Assembly (NCBI GenBank): GCA_016716715.1 | Contig: JADJVE010000005.1 | Coordinates: forward strand, 62,001-126,000 | DNA length: 64,000 nt | Direction of reading: 5' to 3' | Source of the DNA: Acidobacteriota bacterium | GTDB taxonomy: Bacteria; Acidobacteriota; Thermoanaerobaculia; UBA5066 | Shown here: one piece after another, positions 42,297 through 50,370 of the stretch | Position numbering within the stretch: position 1 is the stretch's first letter | Layout of the letters: each line of letters begins with the position of its first letter | Notes under the pieces: generated by a model | Told to the model about the DNA's origin: nothing | Seen by the model: the letters and a program-made list of their open reading frames with translations, nothing else | The model's database searches: none | Program-made: the position numbers and the translations under genes

Positions 42297-43019
42297 ATGT
42301 TCGAGCCCGCACCCGCGCCCCGCCGAAGGCCCATGTTCGCCGTCTCCGCCACGGCGCACGCCGCGCTCGCGGCAGTCCTCGTCGTGCCGCCGCTCTTCGC
42401 GACGCCGGAGCCGCCGGAACTGGACGGGATCGTGAAGATCGACTGGGTCCCCGTTCTCACGATCGACGCCCCGGCTCGCATTTCGGTGGATTCTCTTAGA
42501 AGGGTAAGAGAGGGCGGTCTAGGGGCGCGCACCGCGAGCGCGAGCGGCGCCGCCGCGCGCCCCCCGGTTTCCCAGCCAACGGGCATCGGGTCGGTGCTGC
42601 CGGATCCGACGAGCGAGCCCGAAGGCCAATTCACCTTCGAAGGAACCGACGAGCAAAGCGAGTCGGGCATCGGCGTTCCGGGTGAAACGGGCAAGCCCGG
42701 ATCGGGGGGGCCGGGCGGCGGGATTCTCGATGCGACGGCTCCCGGGGTCTCGCCGCCTGTCGCGATCGAGACGATCGCGCCCCCGTACCCCGAGCTCGCG
42801 CGGCGCGCGCGCATCGAAGGGGTGGTCGTCCTCGACGCCGTCATCGGGGCGGACGGCGCGGTGCGCGAAGTGCGCGTGGCGCAGGGCGTGAGCCCGCTCC
42901 TCGATCCGGCGGCCGTCGAGGCGGTTCGGCGCTGGCGCTATCGTCCGGCTTCCGTCGGGGCGCGGCCCGTGGCCGTTCTCTTGAAGGTCGTCCTCACTTT
43001 CTCGCTCCGGAACCTGTGA
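42297..43019 (+). CDS. TonB-like energy transducer
   Basis: 240 residues. One N-terminal helix (MFAVSATAHAALAAVLVVPPLF) precedes a flexible Gly/Pro/Glu-rich middle and a C-terminal TonB_C domain: PPYPELARRARIEGVVVLDAVIGADGAVREVRVAQGVSPLLDPAAVEAVRRWRYRPA. This is the family-M56/TonB style YP...A..x.xG.v.v...I...G.v..v.v..s...ld.aA..a...w.f.P pattern. It should couple proton-motive force to an outer-membrane receptor, possibly the one at 43772, although no ExbB or ExbD is nearby. The gene carries a copy of the low-GC repeat encoding SLRRVREGG. Confidence 0.85.
   Translation: MFEPAPAPRRRPMFAVSATAHAALAAVLVVPPLFATPEPPELDGIVKIDWVPVLTIDAPARISVDSLRRVREGGLGARTASASGAAARPPVSQPTGIGSVLPDPTSEPEGQFTFEGTDEQSESGIGVPGETGKPGSGGPGGGILDATAPGVSPPVAIETIAPPYPELARRARIEGVVVLDAVIGADGAVREVRVAQGVSPLLDPAAVEAVRRWRYRPASVGARPVAVLLKVVLTFSLRNL
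42488..42514 (+). repeat. Dispersed low-GC repeat, copy 8
   Basis: Core GATTCTCTTAGAAGGGTAAG inside the TonB-like gene. It is read as codons AGA AGG GTA AGA, all rare in the rest of this window. Confidence 0.55.
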
Positions 43020-43025
43020 CATAAC
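43020..43025 (+). promoter_or_regulatory. Weak -10-like hexamer upstream of the RluA-type gene
   Basis: CATAAC followed by six bases and the GTG at 43032. The spacing matches the leaderless promoters but the hexamer is a poor match. Confidence 0.25.
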
Positions 43026-43031
43026 GCCCGC

Positions 43032-43718
43032 GTGATCCTGTTCGAGAACGCCGACGTCCTCGTGCTGGACAAGCCGGCGGGCGTCTCGATGGCGACGTCT
43101 TCGCGCCCGGGCTCGGCGGAGGAGGCCGTGCGGCGGCTCCTCGCGGCGTGCGGCGTGCCGGCGGACGAACCGCTGCCGCTCCTCGTCCACCGTCTCGACG
43201 TCGGGACGAGCGGCGTCGTCCTGCTCGCGAAGAACGACGCGGCTCACCGGGCGCTCTCCCGCGCTCTCCAGCAGAAGACCGCGCAGAAGTCGTACCGCGC
43301 GCTCGTATGGGGCCACCCCGTGCCGGCCCGAGGACGCATCGACCTTCCGCTCGCGCGGGACCCGAAGGACGGGCGGAAGATGCGCGTCGAAAAGGACGGC
43401 AAGCCGTCCGCGACGCGCTACGAGACCCTCAGGAGATACGCGGGTCTCTCGGATCTGCGCCTCTTCCCCGAGACGGGGCGGACCCACCAGATCCGCGTCC
43501 ACCTTTCTGCGAAGGGCCATCCGATCGCGGGGGACGACTTCTACGGCGGCGCGACGCGCTGGCGGGGGATCAGGGACGCGGCGCGGCGCGGGGCGCTCCA
43601 GCGTGTGTCGCATCCGCTGCTCCACGCCGAACGGATCGTCGTGGAGGAAATGGGAATCGACGTTGTCTCGCCGCTTCCGGGAGATTTCGAAGAGATCAGG
43701 AATTGCTTAGAAGGGTGA
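43032..43718 (+). CDS. RluA-family rRNA/tRNA pseudouridine synthase
   Basis: 228 residues from a GTG. VLDKPAGVSM and the catalytic motif HRLDVGTSGVVLLAKN (with the catalytic Asp) are diagnostic; RTHQIRVHLSAKGHPIAGDDFYGG is the second conserved block. There is no N-terminal S4 domain, so it belongs to the shorter RluA/RluE-like branch. The target uridine cannot be predicted. Its stop codon lies inside the left arm of the inverted repeat at 43704-43750. Confidence 0.88.
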   Translation: MILFENADVLVLDKPAGVSMATSSRPGSAEEAVRRLLAACGVPADEPLPLLVHRLDVGTSGVVLLAKNDAAHRALSRALQQKTAQKSYRALVWGHPVPARGRIDLPLARDPKDGRKMRVEKDGKPSATRYETLRRYAGLSDLRLFPETGRTHQIRVHLSAKGHPIAGDDFYGGATRWRGIRDAARRGALQRVSHPLLHAERIVVEEMGIDVVSPLPGDFEEIRNCLEG

Positions 43719-43723
43719 GAAAG
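43699..43723 (+). repeat. Dispersed low-GC repeat, copy 9 (left arm of inverted pair)
   Basis: Core AATTGCTTAGAAGGGTGAGA at the 3' end of the RluA-type gene, including its stop codon. Confidence 0.6.
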
Positions 43724-43750
43724 CGATGCGCCCCCGCACCCTTCTAAGCA
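43704..43750. terminator. Perfect inverted repeat between convergent genes, probable bidirectional terminator
   Basis: Arms of 14 bases (43704-43717 and 43737-43750) match perfectly and enclose a 19-base loop. It lies between the stop of the RluA-type gene and the stop of the TonB-dependent receptor, which converge. Both arms are copies of the dispersed low-GC repeat. The loop is longer than in most intrinsic terminators and there is no clear T-tract, so a Rho-independent role is plausible but not shown. Confidence 0.5.
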
Positions 43751-43758
43751 GAAATCCA
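43731..43758 (-). repeat. Dispersed low-GC repeat, copy 10 (right arm of inverted pair)
   Basis: Minus-strand core GATTTCTGCTTAGAAGGGTG in the short intergenic region. It carries the GATTT extension that the left arm has as GGAATT. Confidence 0.6.
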
Positions 43759-43771
43759 CGGTTGCGTCAGA

Positions 43772-46726
43772 TCAGAAGATCACCTTTGCGGCGAGCTGGA
43801 TGATCCGCGGCCCGAAAGAGGCCGTCGGCGTGCCGTACGCCGCGACCGGCGCGAGCGTCTGTCCGGCGTTCACGCGCCAGTAGGTCTGCGTGACGCCCGT
43901 GACGTTCGAGCGGTTCAGGATGTTGAAGGCCTCGGCGATGAGCTGGAGGTTGACCGGCCCGATCGGGATGTCCTTCGTGATGCGCGGGTCCCACGTCATG
44001 AACATCGGGTAGCGCTCCGTGTTGCGCGAGTAGCCCGGCGCGATGTCGTTGCGGTTGTTGCCGTCGGCGTTGAGGTCCGTGTTCGGCGTGACCGTCCGGT
44101 TGTACGGCTGCCCGGTCGCGACCGTGAAGATGCCCGAGAGCGACCATCCGCCGAGGACGGCCTGCTTCCAGCCTCCGGCGTCCCGGAAGTACGGCATGCT
44201 CCAGTAGGCCGAGATCACGAGGCGGTGCGGCTGGTCGGTGTCTCCCACGGCGCGGTCCACGTTGAAGTTGCGCGGGTCCGAGACCTGCTTGGCGTCGTCG
44301 CCGCCGTTCGGGACGACCGACGTCGCGTCCGGCTTCGTGTCGATGACCTTGCTGAACGTGTACGCGATCCGCGCCTGCCAGTTCTTCGAGAAGCGCTTGT
44401 TGACCTCGACCGTGAGGCCGTTGTACTCGGACTCGGCCGAGCTCTGGAACTGGATGACGCGGTTGAAATTCGAGAACGGCCGGTCCGCGGTGTTGTATTT
44501 CACGAGCGTGTACGTGTTCCCGCTCGCGTCCGTGTACGTCGTCGTGCCGGCGGAGCCGACGTTGACGTCCGTCGAGCGCTGGAGGTGCTGGCCGTTCGCG
44601 TAGAGGTACGAGACGGCGACGGCGACGTCGTTCGACACGGCGTGCTCGACGCCGACCGAGGCCTGGTGGACGAGCGGGCTCTCGAAGTTCGGGTCGAAGG
44701 CGAAGATCGTGGGCTTCGGCGGGTTCACTCCCGACGGGACGGACGGGAAGATGTTCGGGTACGTCGGCATCTGGAGGCCCGTGAACGTGAGCGTCTGGAC
44801 GTTGATGCCGTTGTTCGACATCGCCGTGCCGATCATGATGGAAGGCGTCCGGCCGTAGAACATGCCGTAGCCGCCGCGCACGACGGTCTTGTCCTGGCCC
44901 TTCGGCGTCCACGCGAAGCCCGCGCGGACCGCGAAGTTGTTGCCGTCTTCGGGGATGTTGCTCGTGTCGAGACCGGCGGCGAGGAGCTGCGCGTCCGGGT
45001 TCCGCACGCTCGCGCTCGCGATGCCCTGCTTGTCGTACCGGACGCCGAGGTTCAGCGTCAGGTTCGGCATGAGGCGCCACTCGTCCTGGGCGAAGAACGC
45101 GATCTCCGAGAGGTCGGGGTACGTGTACGGGCCGGACGTCCCCGCGCCCGCGAAGGCCTGGACGTACTGCGTGGGCAGGCCCCGGTTGTAGTTCGCGACG
45201 GAGTTGAACGAGTAGCTGCCCGAGAAGTTGCCCGGGAACCAGTTCGTGATGAGGTCCCGGCTCCAGTCGAAGCCCGCCTTGAACGTGTGGTTCCCGGAGA
45301 TGAACGTCGCGGCGTCGGCGGCCTGGTAGCGCGTGATCGTCGTCTCGCGCGGGCTGAAGTTGTTGCGCCCGATCGTGAACGAGAACGCGCCGTCCGTGAT
45401 GAGGGCCTCCGGGTCCGCGCTGTTGGCGAGGCCGGGCTCGGAGTCCTTCGCGTACTGGCCGCGCAGCTCGTTGAAGAGCGACGACCCGAACGTGTTCGTG
45501 ACGGACGCCGTGACCGTGTCCGTGTTCACGAGCGAGTCGCCCGAGTGCTGGACGGACTGCGTCGTGCCGCCGTTCTCGTTGTTGACGCCCGTGAAGCGCT
45601 GGCGGTTGTAGCGCATCGAGACCTGCGCGGTCGGCGCCACGTTCCAGTCGGCCTTCAGGAGGAAGACGTCCTGGTTCTGCCCGCGGTCGTACGGGCTGGC
45701 GAGGGGCTGGAGTTTCGCGAGGCCGGCCGCCGTGTTCGGGTCGGAGAGGTTCAGGCCGGACGTGTTCAGGATGACGGGCTGGCCGTTCGTGTTGCGCTGG
45801 CCGTCGTAGTTTGCGAAGAAGAAGAGCTGGTCCTTGACGATCGGGCCGCCGAGGCTCGCGCCGAACTGGTTGTAGTGGTAGTTGCTGATCGGGCGGCCGT
45901 TGATCACGTTGATGTAGTCGTTCGCGTTCATCCCCTTGTCACGGTAGAACTCGAACGCCGTCCCGTGGAACTCGTTCGTGCCGGACTTCGTGACGACGTT
46001 GATGACGGCGCCGCCCGCGCGGCCGTATTCGGCCGTGTAGGCGTTGCGGTTCACCTGGAACTCCTTCACGGCGTCCTGGCTGAACTGGTAGGGCGCGCGG
46101 CCCGACCCCGTGCGGCCGAGGGCCTGGCCGAAGAACGTGTTGTCGTTGTTCGCGCCGTCGATCACGAGGCTGTTCAGCGTGCCGCGCTGGCCGGCGAAGC
46201 TGATGTCGCCGAGGCGCGTGTCCTTCGAGACGCCCGGCGTCGTGAGGACGAAGTCGATGAAGTTGCGGCCGTTCGTCGGGAGGTTCTGGATGTAGGCCTC
46301 GTTGACGGCGGAGGCCTGCTCGCTCTTCGTGATCTCGACGATCGGGGTCTCCGCGGTCACCGCGATCGTCGACTTCACACCCGCGATCGCCATTGCGAGC
46401 TTCAGGCTCGTGTCCGCGCCGACGCTGACTTCGGCGCGGCCGGTGTTCGAGGGCGTGAAGCCCTGCAGGGCCGCCGAGACGTCGTAGAGGCCCACGGGCA
46501 TGAGCGGAAATACGAAGGCGCCGCTCGCGTTCGACGTCGCGTTGCGCACGGCGCCCGTCCTCGCGTTCCTCGCGGTCACGGCCGCTCCGGGCAGGGGCGC
46601 TCCGGCCGTGTCGAGGACGGTGCCGGAGATGCTGCCGGTGGAACTCTGCGCGAGCGCGGGGCCGGCGGCCACGCACAGGGCGATCGCGACCACGAAGGCA
46701 AGTGAGACTCGGTACGCACGAACCAT
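43772..46726 (-). CDS. TonB-dependent receptor with carboxypeptidase-regulatory N-terminal domain
   Basis: 984 residues. ATG 46726 is chosen because GGAGGAGA lies just upstream and a signal peptide (RAYRVSLAFVVAIALCVAAGPALAQ) begins there; a longer frame opens at 46756. Residues ~28-110 are a carboxypeptidase-regulatory-like domain (GSISGTVLDTAGAPLPGAAVTARNARTGAVRNATSNASGAFVFPLMPVGLYDVSA). Then come the plug (NGRNFIDFVLTTPGVSKDTRLGDISFAGQRGTLNSLVIDGANNDNTFFGQALGRTG) and a long barrel ending in IIQLAAKVIF. This architecture is highly expanded in Acidobacteria, where it is called the Oar- or CarbReg-type receptor. The substrate, perhaps an oligosaccharide or peptide, is unknown. Confidence 0.92.
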   Translation of the reverse strand: MVRAYRVSLAFVVAIALCVAAGPALAQSSTGSISGTVLDTAGAPLPGAAVTARNARTGAVRNATSNASGAFVFPLMPVGLYDVSAALQGFTPSNTGRAEVSVGADTSLKLAMAIAGVKSTIAVTAETPIVEITKSEQASAVNEAYIQNLPTNGRNFIDFVLTTPGVSKDTRLGDISFAGQRGTLNSLVIDGANNDNTFFGQALGRTGSGRAPYQFSQDAVKEFQVNRNAYTAEYGRAGGAVINVVTKSGTNEFHGTAFEFYRDKGMNANDYINVINGRPISNYHYNQFGASLGGPIVKDQLFFFANYDGQRNTNGQPVILNTSGLNLSDPNTAAGLAKLQPLASPYDRGQNQDVFLLKADWNVAPTAQVSMRYNRQRFTGVNNENGGTTQSVQHSGDSLVNTDTVTASVTNTFGSSLFNELRGQYAKDSEPGLANSADPEALITDGAFSFTIGRNNFSPRETTITRYQAADAATFISGNHTFKAGFDWSRDLITNWFPGNFSGSYSFNSVANYNRGLPTQYVQAFAGAGTSGPYTYPDLSEIAFFAQDEWRLMPNLTLNLGVRYDKQGIASASVRNPDAQLLAAGLDTSNIPEDGNNFAVRAGFAWTPKGQDKTVVRGGYGMFYGRTPSIMIGTAMSNNGINVQTLTFTGLQMPTYPNIFPSVPSGVNPPKPTIFAFDPNFESPLVHQASVGVEHAVSNDVAVAVSYLYANGQHLQRSTDVNVGSAGTTTYTDASGNTYTLVKYNTADRPFSNFNRVIQFQSSAESEYNGLTVEVNKRFSKNWQARIAYTFSKVIDTKPDATSVVPNGGDDAKQVSDPRNFNVDRAVGDTDQPHRLVISAYWSMPYFRDAGGWKQAVLGGWSLSGIFTVATGQPYNRTVTPNTDLNADGNNRNDIAPGYSRNTERYPMFMTWDPRITKDIPIGPVNLQLIAEAFNILNRSNVTGVTQTYWRVNAGQTLAPVAAYGTPTASFGPRIIQLAAKVIF

Positions 46727-46840
46727 CTGAATCTCCTCCATCAAAAGTGGATTCATAAAGCTCTCCGTCGGGACCGGACGGGTAGCCCGTGTAAAGACGG
46801 CGTGAAGACTATTACAGAACCCGCGAGCCGGGTCCGGGAC

Positions 46841-48019
46841 TCAGCGCGGGCCTGCTGCTCCCGCGGGAGCCAGGCGCGCGCACCCGCGCGCCGCGACGAG
46901 AGCCGCGCCCCCGGCCGCGAGGAGGAGCACCGCGGCGGCGAGCAGGAGGAGCGGCCCGCGGCGGACCGAGCGCGCCGGCTTCAGGCTCGCCGTTCTCTTC
47001 GGGCGCGTCATCGGCGCGGTGGATTCGGTCAGGGCCGCGCCGGGGCTCGTCGGAACCACGGCGGGCGGAACCGGAGGCCGGATCGCCGGGGGCGGCAGGG
47101 CCGCGGGGACCTCGCGCGTCACGGCGCCGCGGGCGGGCCGCGCCGCGAGCTCGCGCCGCGCCATGAGGAGGTCGAGGATCATCTGCCCGGCGCTCCCGTA
47201 CCGCTCGGACGCATCCTTCTTGAGCGCGCGCGCGACGATCTGTTTGACGACGTCGGGCACGTTGTCCGGCTCGGGCCACGGGTCGGCTTCCTTCGTCATC
47301 ATTTTGGCGACCATCTGCGTCACGCTCGCGCCCGAGAACGGATGCACGCCGGCGAGCATCTGGTAGAAGACGATCCCGAACGAGAAGAGGTCCGAGCGCT
47401 CGTCGAGCTCTCCGCCGAGCGCCTGCTCGGGGGAGAGGTAGTCGAGCGTTCCGACGATCATCCCCTCGCCCGTGTGCCGCGTCGCCTTGGACGCGTCGCG
47501 CGCGCCCTCGAGGAGGATCTTGCTGAGGCCGAAGTCGAGGAGCTTGGCGCGGCCGTCGGGCGCGAGCATGACGTTCGCCGGCGTGATGTCCCGGTGGAGG
47601 ATGCGATTCTGGTGCGCGGCCTTGAGACCCTCGAGGACCTGGATCGCGATGTCGACGCACTCGCCCACGCCGAGCCTGCGGACGTCCATGATCTCGTCGA
47701 GGCCCTTGCCTTCGAGGTACTCGAGGACGAGGTAGAGCGCTCCGGGCGGAAAGCCCGCGTCCCGCTCGTCCGCGAGCGCGAGGTCGTGCAGCGTGATGAC
47801 GTTCGGGTGGTTGAGGGCCGCGACGGCCCGTGCTTCGTTCATGAAACGCCCGCGCATCTTCGCGTCCTGCTGGAGAGCCGCGGGCAGGACCTTGATCGCA
47901 ACGCGGCGGCCGAGCGCGGGGTCGGTGGCGAGGAAAACTTCCCCCATCCCGCCCTTGCCGAGCAGGCGGACGATCTCGTACCGGCCGATGCTGCTGGGGA
48001 GAACGTCCGCTGCAGCCAC
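46841..48019 (-). CDS. Membrane-anchored Ser/Thr protein kinase (Hanks type)
   Basis: 392 residues. Kinase domain from ~14 to ~275: glycine loop LGKGGMGEVFLA, VAIK (K43), HRDITPANVML (D144), DFGLS (D162), then GTLDYLSPEQ and DLFSFGIVFYQMLAG. All catalytic residues are present. A Pro-rich juxtamembrane stretch leads to a single helix (LLLLAAAVLLLAAGGAALVAA, ~355-378) with only a short external tail, so no sensor domain is evident. It starts at GTG 48019, ten bases after TATACT. It lies upstream of the TonB-dependent receptor but is separated from it by 114 bases. Confidence 0.92.
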   Translation of the reverse strand: MAAADVLPSSIGRYEIVRLLGKGGMGEVFLATDPALGRRVAIKVLPAALQQDAKMRGRFMNEARAVAALNHPNVITLHDLALADERDAGFPPGALYLVLEYLEGKGLDEIMDVRRLGVGECVDIAIQVLEGLKAAHQNRILHRDITPANVMLAPDGRAKLLDFGLSKILLEGARDASKATRHTGEGMIVGTLDYLSPEQALGGELDERSDLFSFGIVFYQMLAGVHPFSGASVTQMVAKMMTKEADPWPEPDNVPDVVKQIVARALKKDASERYGSAGQMILDLLMARRELAARPARGAVTREVPAALPPPAIRPPVPPAVVPTSPGAALTESTAPMTRPKRTASLKPARSVRRGPLLLLAAAVLLLAAGGAALVAARGCARLAPAGAAGPR

Positions 48020-48029
48020 TCGAAGGGCA

Positions 48030-48035
48030 AGTATA
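48030..48035 (-). promoter_or_regulatory. -10 hexamer upstream of the Ser/Thr kinase
   Basis: TATACT on the minus strand, ten bases before the GTG at 48019. Confidence 0.4.
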
Positions 48036-48045
48036 GGCGGGGGTG

Positions 48046-48651
48046 TCAGGCGGGTGGCGCGGATCCCAGGGTGAGCGACACCTTCAGGGCCTGAGACTCG
48101 CGCCGGGACGTCTGCTCGAGCCCCGACCGCTCGAAGACGCGCAGCATCTTCTCGTTGCTCGGCAGGACTTCCGCGTCGAAGATCTCGATCCCGTGGACGC
48201 GAGCGAGGGCCGCGAGCCGCCGGAAGAGAAGCGAACCGAGCCCCTTTCCCTGCTGGGCGTCCGCGACCGTGAAGGCGACCTCGGCGCGCGTCGGGGCGGA
48301 GAGGTCGCGCTCCCAGCGCGCGACGCCGACGAGGACGCCGTCGATCTCGGCGACGAGCGCGTAGCGGTTCACGTAGTCGACGCGCGCGAGGTACTCGGCC
48401 TTCGAGCGGTCCTTGTCGGGCACGGCGAAGAACCGGAAATAGAGGCTCTCGGGGGAGAGGCGGTCGTAGAGCTCGAGGAGGTGCGGGCCCTCGTCCTGCC
48501 GGATCGGCCGCAGGTGGACGCGCGTGCCGTCCTTCAGCACCTCATCCGAAGCGTCCGCCTCGGGGTACGGGGCGACTGCCCCGGGCGGGAACTCCCGGAC
48601 CGAACGAACCAAGCGGACCTCCGAGGACCTTCCATGATGGTACAGAATCAC
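48046..48651 (-). CDS. GNAT-family N-acetyltransferase
   Basis: 201 residues from a GTG at 48651. DGTRVHLRPIRQDEGPHLLELYDRLSPESLYFRFF is the N-terminal GNAT helix region; the acetyl-CoA motif A is AEVAFTVADAQQGKGLGSLLFRRLAALARVHGIEIF with QQGKGLG as the Q/RxxGxG/A loop; LPSNEKMLRVFERSGLE is motif B. It resembles the C-terminal GNAT domain of the Pat-type protein acetyltransferases, but here it stands alone. The acyl acceptor is unknown. It is divergent from the PII-Amt pair. Confidence 0.88.
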   Translation of the reverse strand: MILYHHGRSSEVRLVRSVREFPPGAVAPYPEADASDEVLKDGTRVHLRPIRQDEGPHLLELYDRLSPESLYFRFFAVPDKDRSKAEYLARVDYVNRYALVAEIDGVLVGVARWERDLSAPTRAEVAFTVADAQQGKGLGSLLFRRLAALARVHGIEIFDAEVLPSNEKMLRVFERSGLEQTSRRESQALKVSLTLGSAPPA

Positions 48652-48679
48652 GTTTCAAGTCCAAGGGTGGGGGGGCGCC

Positions 48680-49078
48680 ATGAAGCTCATCACGACCATC
48701 ATCCGGCCGGAGAAGCTCGCGGACGTCAAGGCCGCGCTCTTCCGGGCGGGTGTCACGGGCATCTCGCTCTCGCGCGTGCAGGGGCACGGCGGCGAGCACG
48801 ACACGGTCGAGCAGTACCGCGGGACGACGCTCGTCTTCGAGTTCGTCGAGAAGGTGCGGATCGACATCGCGGTCTCCGAGCCGTTCGTCGAGCCCGCGAT
48901 CGAGGCGATCGTCGCGGCGGCGCGCACGGGCGAGGTCGGCGACGGGAAGATCTTCGTCCAGCCGCTCGAGCGCGTGATCCGGATCCGCACGGGCGAGCAG
49001 GACGTCCAGGCCCTCACGCCGATCTCGGCCGAGGAAGTGAAGGCGAAGGCGCTGAAGGCCGGCAGGGAGGACGTGTGA
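48680..49078 (+). CDS. glnK: PII nitrogen-regulatory protein, lacking the uridylylated Tyr51
   Basis: 132 residues, about 20 longer than GlnB/GlnK at the C-terminus. MKLITTIIRPEKLADVKAALFRAGVTGISLSRVQGHG and the B-loop TGEVGDGKIFVQPLERVIRIRTGE are canonical. In the T-loop, EQYRGTTLVFEF aligns to ELYRGAEYxVDF: Tyr46 is kept but residue 51, the tyrosine that GlnD uridylylates, is leucine. PII proteins bind ATP/ADP and 2-oxoglutarate and plug Amt channels. The amt gene overlaps by four bases, which fits a GlnK role. The Leu51 suggests control only by effector binding or another modification. Confidence 0.9.
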   Translation: MKLITTIIRPEKLADVKAALFRAGVTGISLSRVQGHGGEHDTVEQYRGTTLVFEFVEKVRIDIAVSEPFVEPAIEAIVAAARTGEVGDGKIFVQPLERVIRIRTGEQDVQALTPISAEEVKAKALKAGREDV

Positions 49079-50370
49079 ACGCTCCGGCGATCAGCGCCGG
49101 CGACACCGCGTGGGTCCTCGCCGCCGCCGCGCTCGTCTTCGTCATGAACCCCGGGCTCGCGTTCTTCTACGCCGGGCTCGTCCGGCGCAAGAACACCCTC
49201 AATACGCTCATGATGACGTACGTCGCGATGGGCGTCGGCGCCGTCGTCTGGATGGTCGCAGGCTACTCGCTCGCCTTCGCGCCCGGCTCACCGTTCCTCG
49301 GCGGCCTCAAGTGGCTTGGCCTCTCGGGAGTCGGCGGCGCGCCCGAGCCCGCCTACGCGGCGACGATTCCGGCGCTCGCGTTCTTCGCGTTCCAGGGGAT
49401 GTTCGCGACGATCACGCCCGCGCTCGTGTCGGGCGCGATCGTCGAGCGGATGAGCTTCCGCGCCTACGTCATCTTCCTGGCGCTCTGGAGCCTCGTCGTC
49501 TACGCCCCCGTCGCGCACTGGGTCTGGGGGACGGGCGGGTTCCTCCGGGCGTGGGGCGCCCTCGACTTCGCAGGCGGCACGGTCGTCCACGTGACGGCGG
49601 GGACGGCGGCGCTCGTCGCCGCGAAGATGCTCGGGCCCCGCCAGGACTTCAAGCGGATCGCCCTCATCCCGCACAACGTCCCCTACGTCCTCCTCGGCGC
49701 CGGCCTCCTGTGGTTCGGGTGGTTCGGCTTCAACGCGGGGTCGGCGCTCGCGGCCAACGGCACCGCGTCGCTCGCCTTCGTGACGACGAACGCGGGAGCC
49801 GCCGCCGCCGTGCTCACCTGGCTCGCTCTCGAGCGCGCGATCGGCGGGCACGCGACGGCCGTCGGCGCCGCGACCGGCGCCGTCGTCGGCCTCGTCGGGA
49901 TCACGCCGGGCGCCGGCTTCGTCTCGCCGCTCTCGGCCCTCGCGATCGGCGCCCTGACGGCGTGTGCGAGCTTCGCGGCGCTGCGCCTGCGCGGGCGCAC
50001 GTCACTCGACGACACGCTCGACGTCTTCGCCTGCCACGGCATCGGCGGGATCACGGGCTCGCTCCTGACGGGCGTCTTTGCGTCGAAGGCCGCGAACCCC
50101 GACGGCGGCAACGGCCTCCTCTTCGGGAACGCCGCCCTCTTCGGAATCCAGGCCGCAACGGTCGGCGTCGTCTTCGCCTATACGCTTCTCATGACGGCCC
50201 TCGTCCTCGTCGTCATCAGGGCCGTGACGCCGCTGCGTGTCGAGCTGCACGCCGAGCTGGACGGGCTGGACCGGCGCGTCCACGGCGAAGAGGCCTATCG
50301 CGGCGGCAGCGCGGCGGGCGGCCTCGGCGAGAGCGTGATCCTGCACCCGTCCGAGCGCGTGAAAACCTAG
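49075..50370 (+). CDS. amt: Ammonium transporter (Amt/MEP)
   Basis: 431 residues with eleven predicted helices. NPGLAFFYAGLVRRKNTLNTLMM is the N-terminal signature. VHVTAGTAALVAAKMLGPR, LIPHNVPYVLLGAGLLWFGWFGFNAGSAL (first pore His) and DTLDVFACHGIGGITGSLLTGVFA (second pore His) are all intact. It starts at GTG 49075, overlapping the PII stop. The protein conducts ammonium into the cell and should be blocked by the PII protein encoded before it. Its TAG (50368-50370) overlaps the malQ TAG on the other strand. Confidence 0.95.
   Translation: MNAPAISAGDTAWVLAAAALVFVMNPGLAFFYAGLVRRKNTLNTLMMTYVAMGVGAVVWMVAGYSLAFAPGSPFLGGLKWLGLSGVGGAPEPAYAATIPALAFFAFQGMFATITPALVSGAIVERMSFRAYVIFLALWSLVVYAPVAHWVWGTGGFLRAWGALDFAGGTVVHVTAGTAALVAAKMLGPRQDFKRIALIPHNVPYVLLGAGLLWFGWFGFNAGSALAANGTASLAFVTTNAGAAAAVLTWLALERAIGGHATAVGAATGAVVGLVGITPGAGFVSPLSALAIGALTACASFAALRLRGRTSLDDTLDVFACHGIGGITGSLLTGVFASKAANPDGGNGLLFGNAALFGIQAATVGVVFAYTLLMTALVLVVIRAVTPLRVELHAELDGLDRRVHGEEAYRGGSAAGGLGESVILHPSERVKT

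Noticed and set aside
44225..46705. Long plus-strand frame (~826 codons) opposite the TonB-dependent receptor
   Set aside because: Same pattern of Arg/Val/Asp-rich antisense translation; no domain.
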